Source: a virus
Reading direction: 5' to 3' (one strand)
Length of the DNA stretch: 61,797 nucleotides
Virus record (IMG/VR): IMGVR_UViG_3300044627_004557
Location: 1 to 61,797 of that record
Shown here: in pieces, positions 1 to 7,162 of the stretch
Layout: every line of letters starts with the position of its first letter
Position numbering within the stretch: position 1 is the stretch's first letter
Notes under the pieces: model-generated
The model's database searches: none
Told to the model about the DNA's origin: nothing
The model's input: the letters and a program-made list of their open reading frames with translations, nothing else
Made by a program: the position numbers and the translations under genes

Positions 1-24
1 CAAGTCGTCTTCTTCGTTAAACAT
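1..24 (-). CDS. Start of a small protein that probably continues at the other window end (partial)
   Basis: An ATG at 24-22 opens a frame reading MFNEEDDL that runs off the left edge. The right edge (61692-61797) holds the C-terminal 34 residues of a small basic protein on the same strand. If the molecule is circular, these are likely one gene of about 42-43 aa between the endolysin and the spanin-like gene. Joining the two ends directly puts the halves out of frame; adding two bases or dropping one restores the frame. This is inference from gene order and frame. Confidence 0.4.
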
Positions 25-76
25 AGTTTGGCTTTTAGTCAATACAATAACCAAAATAGGTTCAGTCAAGTTCCCG

Positions 77-667
77 TTAGGATAACTCGATCTTGTACCT
101 CGTGGTCAAAACGGACCGTTCCTCCAGTCCCTTGATGCCACCATTGACTTTCTTTGTCACAGCAAAGATAGTGGACTTATTGACCCCCTTGTCACAAATC
201 TCGTTTAAGTCGTTGACATCCCAAAACCAGGCTGCCGTGAGCAAGGGGTACTTGGTTGCTACCAGGTCCGGGTTAAGGACGATGTCATCGTCCACGAACT
301 TGTCAAAGGCTTTGTAGTTGTTCTTCCCGGTCAGTTGAATATAGCCACGGCCTCTGAATCGGAATCCATCTCCGGAGGCTTCATTGCCATTCCCCATCCG
401 GTTAGCGTAGACAAGATTGGCAATCTTCTCAGGGTTACGGGCGTACTTGGAGATGTCTTTGTCCTTGAAGTACTTGTTGAAGCGTTTCTTCAGTCCTACA
501 TCGGAGTAGTTCGTGTTCTCCGTGGTGAACTTGAATCCACCGCTTTCGTGGTGGCATTGCCCGAGGAAGTGTGCTAATCGCTCGGGTGTATTGATGCCGA
601 ACTTGGACATTACGTACCAAAGTTCGGCTTTTACCTTGTCGGGTATGCTTAGGTCGTCTAGGTTCAT
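77..667 (-). CDS. Endolysin, glycoside hydrolase family 19 (chitinase/lysozyme fold)
   Basis: This 196-aa protein is a single GH19 catalytic domain that would hydrolyse peptidoglycan at lysis. The signature is visible: HHESGGF with the probable general acid E41, a second acidic position E50 in TTENTNY, the substrate-cleft segment GFRFRGRGYIQLTGKNNY around residues 100-118, and VNGG near the C-terminus. There is no signal peptide, so export probably needs a holin. It overlaps the upstream TM/coiled-coil gene by 4 nt (ATGA), which fits a translationally coupled lysis cassette. The domain assignment is firm; the role in lysis is family knowledge. Confidence 0.9.
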   Translation of the reverse strand: MNLDDLSIPDKVKAELWYVMSKFGINTPERLAHFLGQCHHESGGFKFTTENTNYSDVGLKKRFNKYFKDKDISKYARNPEKIANLVYANRMGNGNEASGDGFRFRGRGYIQLTGKNNYKAFDKFVDDDIVLNPDLVATKYPLLTAAWFWDVNDLNEICDKGVNKSTIFAVTKKVNGGIKGLEERSVLTTRYKIELS

Positions 668-936
668 TTGTTGAGCAATCTTTTCAACTCAATGTTTTCT
701 GACTCAATCTTTCGGACATGGGTTTCCATTTCGTCAAGTTTCTCGCGAAGAGCTTGAATCTCTTTCCTCATTGCCTCTATCTCTAGCTTTTGGGCGTCTG
801 CTGTTTCTTGCCACATAGCAAGAACTGCTTTGGCGTTCTGTATCTCGGCAGATTCCTTTTGGATTTTACCACCGGTGAGCCATCCAATGACTCCTGCAAT
901 GACTGCGGTTACTGATTCGGAAATCGGGAAGTCCAT
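664..936 (-). CDS. Small membrane-anchored coiled-coil protein, holin or spanin candidate
   Basis: The 90-aa product has an N-terminal hydrophobic segment (about residues 8-22, glycine-containing) followed by a long heptad-patterned helix rich in E, K, Q and L to the C-terminus. It lies directly upstream of the GH19 endolysin with a 4-nt overlap. Small proteins with one N-terminal membrane segment next to endolysins are often holins or spanin subunits. No family motif was recognised, so holin is a contextual inference. A structural role linked to the adjacent tail genes is the alternative. Confidence 0.55.
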   Translation of the reverse strand: MDFPISESVTAVIAGVIGWLTGGKIQKESAEIQNAKAVLAMWQETADAQKLEIEAMRKEIQALREKLDEMETHVRKIESENIELKRLLNK

Positions 937-948
937 TTTGTCTTTGTT

Positions 949-2211
949 TTATAAAGTAGTTAGCGCTTGAAGCTGATCGTTTGGAAGTCTTTTGTTGTAG
1001 ATGGCAGCGGTTATGATGCGGTCACCAATGATGTTCACTCCGTTTATATTGCCCAAACCAACGCTATTCATTACTGGAACGCTGCAACTTGTGTTCGTGC
1101 CAACAATACTCCCATTTAAGCAAACCACGAAGTCGTTTTGTTTATACCCTACCGCAATTTTATTAACGGGATTAGGCATTGCTGCAAGAATATCAACTTG
1201 ACCGCTACCCAAAAAGGTCAGTCCTACACGAAGCCTTTTAACAGAGCCATCTAAAAATAATTGCAAGCCGATTGTATTGCTGCTTGTGCCATCTGATAAA
1301 GAAATAACCCTTGAAAAATTCACAAAATTTCTCACATCTACCTCCGCATAAATCGTACCCTCTGTCTGGCCGATGTAATCCGTAGCACCGGTTAGGCTGA
1401 TGACATCTGCGTTTCTTGTTAAACCGCTAGTCGTTGTTGGTATTACAGATGTTGCAACACTGCCTAGTTCCATTTGAGGCAAGCCGATGCGGATGGTGAA
1501 GTCGTAGGTTTGACCAATCGTTGTTGTGAAATACAGCGCAGGCGTAACCCTTCCCGTGTTTGCATTTGTTAAAGTGCGAGTGAACGAATACCTCGTTAAG
1601 TTTGATGTCAGCGTTAGGTTTTGCGTTCCATCGGTGAGGTATGTTCCAGCAGCATTGCGCTCCTGTATGGCTGCCTGATAATTCGTTGGAGGATTAGGCG
1701 CAGAAACAACCGACAAATAAGCCGATTCAGTCCATGCTTGTCCTACGCTTGCAGTAATGGCTGTGGTTGTTTCAAACGTAATCGTGTTGATGCTTAAACT
1801 TGCTGTTCCACTAAGCCTAATGTCAATGTAAGTAATTCCACTTACAACGCCCGTTGCAACAATCGTTTGAGTTAATGTGCCAATCTCATTTGTCCAATTT
1901 GTCGGCAAAGTTCCGGGGCTTCCTGTAACCGCTCCGACCATTGTGTTGTTGCGTATGCTATTGGTTGCAGCAGGCTCAACGAGCAACGCAGGTGAACCTC
2001 CAGTGAAGTCAATCCTTGGTAGGTTCCCGGAAGCAGCGGTCTGAATGAATCCATTTGACCCAACAAATGTTCCGTTTGTTCCTCCACCCCTTGTGGCAGC
2101 AAACTCACGCTTGACAAAGAATCCATCATCCGATTGGTAGTACCCCAATAGGTTACCGTTCTTGATTCCCCAGTTGTTGCGTCCTACGACGATTGTTGGT
2201 GTTGTAGCCAT
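949..2211 (-). CDS. Receptor-binding/tail appendage protein, concanavalin-like lectin fold, copy 1
   Basis: The 420-aa protein is rich in T, S, G and N and beta-strand-like. It is the third of three consecutive paralogues in transcription order. Shared landmarks are SPALLVEPAATN (about residues 72-83), TSVIPTTTSGLTRNAD, then IGQTEGTIYAEV and a closing AIYNKRLPNDQL. The PALLVEP...TRNAD...GTIYAE pattern is typical of phage appendage proteins with a LamG/concanavalin-type carbohydrate-binding domain at the C-terminal half. Its place next to the lysis genes on the leftward arm suggests late expression. Sugar or surface recognition is inferred from the fold, not seen directly. Confidence 0.7.
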   Translation of the reverse strand: MATTPTIVVGRNNWGIKNGNLLGYYQSDDGFFVKREFAATRGGGTNGTFVGSNGFIQTAASGNLPRIDFTGGSPALLVEPAATNSIRNNTMVGAVTGSPGTLPTNWTNEIGTLTQTIVATGVVSGITYIDIRLSGTASLSINTITFETTTAITASVGQAWTESAYLSVVSAPNPPTNYQAAIQERNAAGTYLTDGTQNLTLTSNLTRYSFTRTLTNANTGRVTPALYFTTTIGQTYDFTIRIGLPQMELGSVATSVIPTTTSGLTRNADVISLTGATDYIGQTEGTIYAEVDVRNFVNFSRVISLSDGTSSNTIGLQLFLDGSVKRLRVGLTFLGSGQVDILAAMPNPVNKIAVGYKQNDFVVCLNGSIVGTNTSCSVPVMNSVGLGNINGVNIIGDRIITAAIYNKRLPNDQLQALTTL

Positions 2212-2214
2212 AAA

Positions 2215-3528
2215 TTAAACGACGGTGTAAGATAAGCTTGATGCAAGAGCGGAATAAGACTGAATCTGCGATGTTGCGGATTCTAGGAGGTAGTTCGGTA
2301 AACGGGTTTTGTAGATGGCAACGGAGCGAATGCGAGAGTTTATTACGCTTGTTGTGCCAGTGTCTTCAATTTTGCCTACATTAACAGTATTTAATGATGC
2401 AGGATATTCGGAATATGTCCCCGAAACCACCGTTCCCCCATTTAAACTTGAAGTTAATATTCCGCTTACGCCACTTTGAATGTAACCAAGTGCCACTTTA
2501 TTAAAGCCGACAACAGGAGTTCCTACAGTCATAGTTCCCGCTTCGATTGCTGCAGTTATACCTCCTCCAGCAAAATAAAGAATTATCCTATTTGATTGAG
2601 TTCCATCGCTAATCGCTAAAATACGCCTCGTGCTCGTGTCGGTCCTATATTCAAATTCAGCATACATCGTGCCTTCAGTTTGGCCAATCAACCCACTTGC
2701 GCTCGTCTTGTTTATGACATCTGCATTACGGGTTATGGCTTGATTTGTTGTGGGGATGTAGGATGTTACAATGGAACCTATTTCTATCTGCGCGCCAAAA
2801 AGATAAAAACTACTGCCATTGCCGATATAATCAGCATCACTAGCAGAGTTTTGCATTTGAATAAAAACGGTCGTCAATTGCGTAGTTGTAGCCGTTCCTC
2901 TTATAGAAAACCGATACCAACCATTTCCGTAATTATCAATAGAAGCACCGCTACCGTCCAGGTTTGTTATCGCCAAAGTATCTAAATTCAATACAGCTCT
3001 TGCAGAAAATGCTGTATTAGCATTAAGCAATAAGAATCTATTGCTTGAATTTTTCTTTACAAAAACAGACATTGTATAAGTCGTTCCGCTTACAAATGAC
3101 GTTTGTACTACTTGGCTAATTCTATGCCTTGAGTCGACCGAAGTGTCAGCCATTAAAAAGGCATTGGTTGTGCCATCAGGCGAAGTGAATCCGCTTGTAG
3201 ACCCTGTCGTAAAAACAATATTAGTTGTAGACCACGGAAAGCCATAGTTTAATTCATTGCTTCTTACAAGTAAGTTTGTCCCACTCGGCTCAACGAGCAA
3301 CGCAGGGCAGCCTGGCGTTCCGGAACTTGTATAGTAATCAAGTCTTGGTACATTATCGGCAACGGTTTCAATGAAGCCCGAAGCGTTAACCCTTGTTGCA
3401 AGGTTGGTAGTTGGGGAGGTTGTACGGCTTACAGAGAAGTCACCGCTAACATCCATAGGCACTTGAGTCAAGAGTGTTCCAACTCCGTACTTTGCGGGTA
3501 TCAACTCAATAGATGGAACAATGTTCAT
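2215..3528 (-). CDS. Receptor-binding/tail appendage protein, concanavalin-like lectin fold, copy 2
   Basis: This 437-aa paralogue of its neighbours carries VPRLDYYTSSG and CPALLVEPSGTN near the N-terminus, TSYIPTTNQAITRNADV in the middle, then LIGQTEGTMYAEFEY and AIYKTRLPNYLL near the end. It overlaps the upstream copy by 4 nt. The N-terminal third, likely the attachment or trimerisation portion, is best conserved among the copies, while the central segment differs. That is the expected pattern for fibres with a common base and varied tips. Binding specificity cannot be read from the sequence. Confidence 0.7.
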   Translation of the reverse strand: MNIVPSIELIPAKYGVGTLLTQVPMDVSGDFSVSRTTSPTTNLATRVNASGFIETVADNVPRLDYYTSSGTPGCPALLVEPSGTNLLVRSNELNYGFPWSTTNIVFTTGSTSGFTSPDGTTNAFLMADTSVDSRHRISQVVQTSFVSGTTYTMSVFVKKNSSNRFLLLNANTAFSARAVLNLDTLAITNLDGSGASIDNYGNGWYRFSIRGTATTTQLTTVFIQMQNSASDADYIGNGSSFYLFGAQIEIGSIVTSYIPTTNQAITRNADVINKTSASGLIGQTEGTMYAEFEYRTDTSTRRILAISDGTQSNRIILYFAGGGITAAIEAGTMTVGTPVVGFNKVALGYIQSGVSGILTSSLNGGTVVSGTYSEYPASLNTVNVGKIEDTGTTSVINSRIRSVAIYKTRLPNYLLESATSQIQSYSALASSLSYTVV

Positions 3529-4934
3529 AGTGTTATAAGTTCATTATGTCTTGTCTGCAAACATCCTGGAAGCTCAGAGAATGTACTAGTCCTTGCAACG
3601 AATGTATCCCAAATCATATCCCTAACATTGCTGTAATAGGTAGGAGATGTCAAGACCATAAGGTCTGCATCGTCAAGCCTTGAGTTGTAGAGCGCTAATG
3701 TCCTGCATCGTTGAATACTAATGTTGGCAACTGCTGGGCTTGAAAATTGCATTTGTGTCAAGCCTGTTGGAATTGTCCCTGAAACATCAGTGCCAACTTG
3801 TACGCCGTTCAAATAAAAAACAAAATCGTTTTGCTTATAGGCAACTGCAACTTTGTAAAATTGTCCAACAGTTATTGCCGCCGATGTTGCGATTCCACAT
3901 TGCGCTGTGCTTGAGAAAACGGCGAATTGCATAGTTCCATTGCTGTTAGTTTCCAAACTTATTCTTTGGTTTGCGGATGCCCCGACAGAAAAGAACATTT
4001 TGTCAATCTGCCCCAAAGAGCCCTCCCAATAAATCGTTCCTTCGCTTTGGCCAATAAGGCCACTAGCCCCGGTCAAAGAAATCAAATCTGCATTCCTTGT
4101 AACAGAACCAGTAGTGGTTGGGATGTAGGAGGTGGGGACGGAGCCCGTTTCTAGTTGTGCGCCCCAGCCATAAAGGACATCCGTTATGGTTCCAGCAAAA
4201 GATGGCACACGAGTATCACCACTTGAAGTTATTAAAACAGGAATTATGCCTTGGTCAAGGCCATCCTGCGTACAAGTTGCTGTTAACCTGCACCGATACC
4301 ATCCATTGCCGTAATTCTCAATGCTTGCCGCCCTATTTGTGTCTGCCGTGCCACCACTTGCAACAACTGCGCCTGCTTGCAAATCAAAATTTGCATAACC
4401 ATTTTGCGAAAATTTCCCACCAAAAGTTAGTTGCACATACCTACCTGCCGAGCCTGTGCCCTGTTTAAAAAACCCGCTTTGAGTGTAAATCGTGCCACTG
4501 GTGTAAGAAACCCTACTGCCTAATGTAAAAAAATTTGATTCAACAATGTGAATACCAGATGCAGCTGTAGGACTAATCGCATTGGACGTATTCGTCCCAA
4601 AGGGGTCAAGTGTACCTGTTGTACCCGTTAATGTTGTCGTATTTGTTAAAGTCCAACTTGTTCCTGTTGCCCACGTCTGCGAATGCCAGGCCAAGTTAGT
4701 CGCAGACGGCTCCACGAGCAACGCAGGACATCCTGCAACACCGCCTGTGGTATAGTAATCCAGCCTAGGGATGTTGGCATTTACTACCTCAATATTCCCA
4801 TTGGAGTTAACCCTTGTGGCTGTGTCCAACAATCGACCAACCGTAAAGTCCCCCACTCCCGTGATGGGTATCTCGCTGTACAATTTGGTAGCCTTGTACC
4901 GATAGGGGACAACAACAAGCGACGGATTCTGCAT
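3525..4934 (-). CDS. Receptor-binding/tail appendage protein, concanavalin-like lectin fold, copy 3
   Basis: The 469-aa protein is the longest paralogue, with IPRLDYYTTGG, CPALLVEPSATN, TSYIPTTTGSVTRNAD and LIGQSEGTIYWEG in the same order as in the other copies. The lectin-like domain ends in ALYNSRLDDADL. A C-terminal extension of about 40 residues follows, ending in CLQTRHNEL. The small gene just upstream ends in a similar CLQTR motif. Its start codon shares one base with the upstream stop. A tail fibre or decoration role is inferred from homologous architecture. Confidence 0.7.
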   Translation of the reverse strand: MQNPSLVVVPYRYKATKLYSEIPITGVGDFTVGRLLDTATRVNSNGNIEVVNANIPRLDYYTTGGVAGCPALLVEPSATNLAWHSQTWATGTSWTLTNTTTLTGTTGTLDPFGTNTSNAISPTAASGIHIVESNFFTLGSRVSYTSGTIYTQSGFFKQGTGSAGRYVQLTFGGKFSQNGYANFDLQAGAVVASGGTADTNRAASIENYGNGWYRCRLTATCTQDGLDQGIIPVLITSSGDTRVPSFAGTITDVLYGWGAQLETGSVPTSYIPTTTGSVTRNADLISLTGASGLIGQSEGTIYWEGSLGQIDKMFFSVGASANQRISLETNSNGTMQFAVFSSTAQCGIATSAAITVGQFYKVAVAYKQNDFVFYLNGVQVGTDVSGTIPTGLTQMQFSSPAVANISIQRCRTLALYNSRLDDADLMVLTSPTYYSNVRDMIWDTFVARTSTFSELPGCLQTRHNELITL

Positions 4935-5137
4935 TAGTCTGTGATGCTTATAAGGTTAATGAATCTCGTCTGAAGGCATTGATATGCCGCTAACTCCGCA
5001 GGTAAAGCCGAATCTGCGTCAGCCCTCAAGTTATACGCAACCCACCGGGGATCATCCAGGTCAAGTTCTTGGTAAAATGTCGTATACGCCCTGCGACCCC
5101 TTAGGGCTCTGCCGTTAGGCTGACCCTTAACCTTCAT
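4934..5137 (-). CDS. Small protein resembling the C-terminal tail of the adjacent appendage protein
   Basis: This 67-aa, R- and A-rich protein reads YTTFYQELDLDDPRW in its middle and CLQTRFINL at its end. It resembles the last 60 or so residues of the 469-aa neighbour (ALYNSRLDDADL ... CLQTRHNEL). It may be a detached C-terminal module, a chaperone-like cap, or a remnant of a fourth appendage copy. It is packed between neighbours with an 11-nt overlap upstream and a 1-nt overlap downstream, so it is very likely translated. Function unknown. Confidence 0.6.
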   Translation of the reverse strand: MKVKGQPNGRALRGRRAYTTFYQELDLDDPRWVAYNLRADADSALPAELAAYQCLQTRFINLISITD

Positions 5138-5645
5138 AGGCGTCCGTCGTTAACTCAATTTGAAACTGCTGAGAAGCGGCAGGGGTAAACCCACCCCTAG
5201 CCTCTAAAATGCCCACAAAGGTTCCACGTCCCGCTAACTCGCCACGAAATGCTGCGCTCTGAAAACAAAGACGCTCCGTGTCCACGATGCTGAATGTGGA
5301 TCCCGCCGTTGACACCCAGGTCGTCAGGTCAATAAACCCAACATACTTGGATGCATCCGCGTAAAGAATGCTGATAGCCACATTATCCCCCACCGTGGTA
5401 CCTGCAGCGATGGTCTGCCCAGATGCAAGGGTGTAGAGATGAAGCCTTAGAGCCGCAGTAAAGCCCGATGCATTCGTAAAGAGCTTACACTTGGTTACAT
5501 AGCCGTTGCCATACATTGTTTCGCCAAGTCCTAGGAATACCGAGCCAGTATCGGTTGTACCGGTGGTCGTACAAATCCTGTCCCCAATGCTGTAAGCAGT
5601 GGCATTGTCTGGCCGTGTAATTGTTACTGTCGCAACACGTATCAT
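5127..5645 (-). CDS. Beta-rich virion-associated protein
   Basis: The 172-aa product is dominated by alternating T, S, G, V and aromatic residues, with no charged coiled coil. It reads like a beta-sandwich structural protein. It is the first gene of the tail-appendage cluster, followed by the 67-aa protein and the three lectin-like proteins. No family was recognised. A base or adaptor of the appendage complex is a plausible role given the position. Confidence 0.6.
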   Translation of the reverse strand: MIRVATVTITRPDNATAYSIGDRICTTTGTTDTGSVFLGLGETMYGNGYVTKCKLFTNASGFTAALRLHLYTLASGQTIAAGTTVGDNVAISILYADASKYVGFIDLTTWVSTAGSTFSIVDTERLCFQSAAFRGELAGRGTFVGILEARGGFTPAASQQFQIELTTDAYEG

Positions 5646-5814
5646 AATGAGTTATTTAATCACTCATTCAACAAAAAAGCAGACTATGCCGTTCGCAAGC
5701 ACCCAAAGTAAAAGCCCCCACCCATCAAGACCCGACTGAAAACGAAACCAAAAAGGCCGGGACTGAAAGGCAGGGGCTGAATATCCGTGCTACTGATGCA
5801 AATATAGTACCGCT
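5646..5814. other. Intergenic region between the glycosyltransferase and the tail-appendage cluster
   Basis: No gene was seen. On the minus strand, AGCCCC (near 5773) can pair with GGGGCT (near 5712) followed by TTTTA. This could act as a terminator of the glycosyltransferase transcript, although the roughly 55-nt loop makes it weak. A TATATTTG element lies at about 5795-5802 on the minus strand, which could serve as a -7 box for the appendage genes, but no TTTG was found at the proper distance. Confidence 0.4.
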
Positions 5815-6912
5815 TTACGCAGTTTTGGACTTGTTTTGACAAATATTTTTGTAAATCTCTACCCTCTTGGGGAATACTTTCTTGTAATCAAAGTCCCTCA
5901 TGATCGTTTCATGGAGGTTCCTGGCTAGCTCATCACGCATGTCCTTGTCGTTGATCAGCATCTTGGTGTACCGGTACCAGGCATTGGACTCCTTCTCACC
6001 AACAAGTAATCCGTTGACATTGTGCTTGATAACGTCTTCGTACTGAGGCATCTTGGAGCAAATCAAAGGCTTATGCATATAACCTGCTTCAACGCACTTT
6101 AACTCAGAGCGGTAGTGGTTGAACTTGTCACCACGAAGCGGTGCATAACACACATCCACCTCGTTGTACCCATAGCCATACTCATAAACGCTCATAGCGT
6201 TAATCCTGGCGTAGTTCTTATTCTGATACCCGTTGGTAAAGACATTCTCGTAAAACTGATAGGCCGGGTTGTCGTTCCAGCCGGCACAGACAAGCAGGTA
6301 CCGATCATTAAGCGACCGATCCCGGTACAGCGATTTCATAGACTCAGCCATAAGGGCAACGTCCGGGATGTGCTGTGCGCCCCCGAACCACCCAAACCGA
6401 ACCTTCTCAGACTCCGTAGGACGGGCTACAAACGCATCAATGCCCTCCGGGTAGGGGACATTGGACACGATGCTCACATTCGCGTTGAGAGGCTTTATAC
6501 GCTCTTCAAGGTATGAAGTGGTACAGAACACATGGTCAACACATTCAATGCTCTTAGCGAGCTTGTGAGGCAGATTCTGGGTCTTGTAGGACTGGTACAT
6601 GTGGTGGTCCGATGGGAGCACCCAGTAGTCGTCATAGTCCAAGATAACCTTGGCACCATGGGATCGCAAAGTGTTATAGAAGTCTTCTATCTCCTTGTCG
6701 GTTCCGAGGACAAGGTTCCTTGAAGCAAGGAAGATGTCTACCGTTTGGACATGCTCGTCCTCAAGGCTTGGTATCTCCTTGAAGTTCGTCAGCAGGAAGT
6801 CCTTCTCGTGTTCCTTCTGGAGCCACAGGTTGGGCATCGCCAACCGGTACAGACTCGCTCCCGTTTCCTCCTGGCTGAATATCGTCCCCAAGTGTATCTT
6901 TCCGTCCTTCAT
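5815..6912 (-). CDS. GT-B type glycosyltransferase (group-1-like)
   Basis: This 365-aa protein would transfer a sugar from a nucleotide-sugar donor. The N-terminal domain includes GASLYRLAMPN (residues 18-28). The C-terminal domain starts near FGWFGGAQHIPD (173-184). The donor-site helix SELKCVEAGYMHKPLI holds E270 and E275, followed by VNGLLVG, which is typical of group-1 enzymes. The acceptor is unknown. The position just upstream of receptor-binding proteins suggests modification of virion fibres or of host surface glycans. Modified phage DNA bases are another option, though no hydroxymethylation gene was seen. The last 152 nt of the upstream gene overlap its start in another frame. Confidence 0.8.
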   Translation of the reverse strand: MKDGKIHLGTIFSQEETGASLYRLAMPNLWLQKEHEKDFLLTNFKEIPSLEDEHVQTVDIFLASRNLVLGTDKEIEDFYNTLRSHGAKVILDYDDYWVLPSDHHMYQSYKTQNLPHKLAKSIECVDHVFCTTSYLEERIKPLNANVSIVSNVPYPEGIDAFVARPTESEKVRFGWFGGAQHIPDVALMAESMKSLYRDRSLNDRYLLVCAGWNDNPAYQFYENVFTNGYQNKNYARINAMSVYEYGYGYNEVDVCYAPLRGDKFNHYRSELKCVEAGYMHKPLICSKMPQYEDVIKHNVNGLLVGEKESNAWYRYTKMLINDKDMRDELARNLHETIMRDFDYKKVFPKRVEIYKNICQNKSKTA

Positions 6913-7162
6913 TTTTCTGAATCTGCCCCAATAACTCCAAAAACTTGTTTTGGTTCGGAGCGAGTTCAGACCATCCGGTCTTGATATACTTGTAGGCTTG
7001 CTTTACCAAGTTGTATCGCGTGGAGTGCTTCCCCTGCTTGGGATCCTTCTTGCCCCTTAGATACTCCTTTATCAACTTGTTGGCAGAACGACGTTCCTCG
7101 TGGAACATGTCATAGGCCATTCCTTCGGGCCTTTTGTGCATTATGTTAAAATTTGTCTCCAT
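6761..7162 (-). CDS. Basic small protein with a long out-of-frame overlap into the glycosyltransferase
   Basis: In this 133-aa product the first 85 residues are basic and helical (RRSANKLIKEYLRGKKDPK, YKYIKTGWSELAPNQNKFL) and look like a genuine domain. The last 45 residues (P, G, E and D rich) are encoded within the glycosyltransferase gene in another frame and look disordered. Its start overlaps the primase-helicase stop by 17 nt. The N-terminal part resembles small replication-accessory or DNA-binding proteins only in composition. No family was recognised. Confidence 0.65.
   Translation of the reverse strand: METNFNIMHKRPEGMAYDMFHEERRSANKLIKEYLRGKKDPKQGKHSTRYNLVKQAYKYIKTGWSELAPNQNKFLELLGQIQKNEGRKDTLGDDIQPGGNGSESVPVGDAQPVAPEGTREGLPADELQGDTKP

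Noticed and set aside
3740-4468. Chain of plus-strand frames of 64-116 aa opposite the third appendage protein
   Set aside because: They have no start signals, are rich in C, H and R residues as expected for a complement of T/S/N-rich coding sequence, and lie opposite a clear protein family member.
5815-6912. DNA-modifying glucosyltransferase of the T4 type
   Set aside because: No hydroxymethyl-pyrimidine synthesis genes were found, and the donor-site motif is that of generic group-1 transferases.
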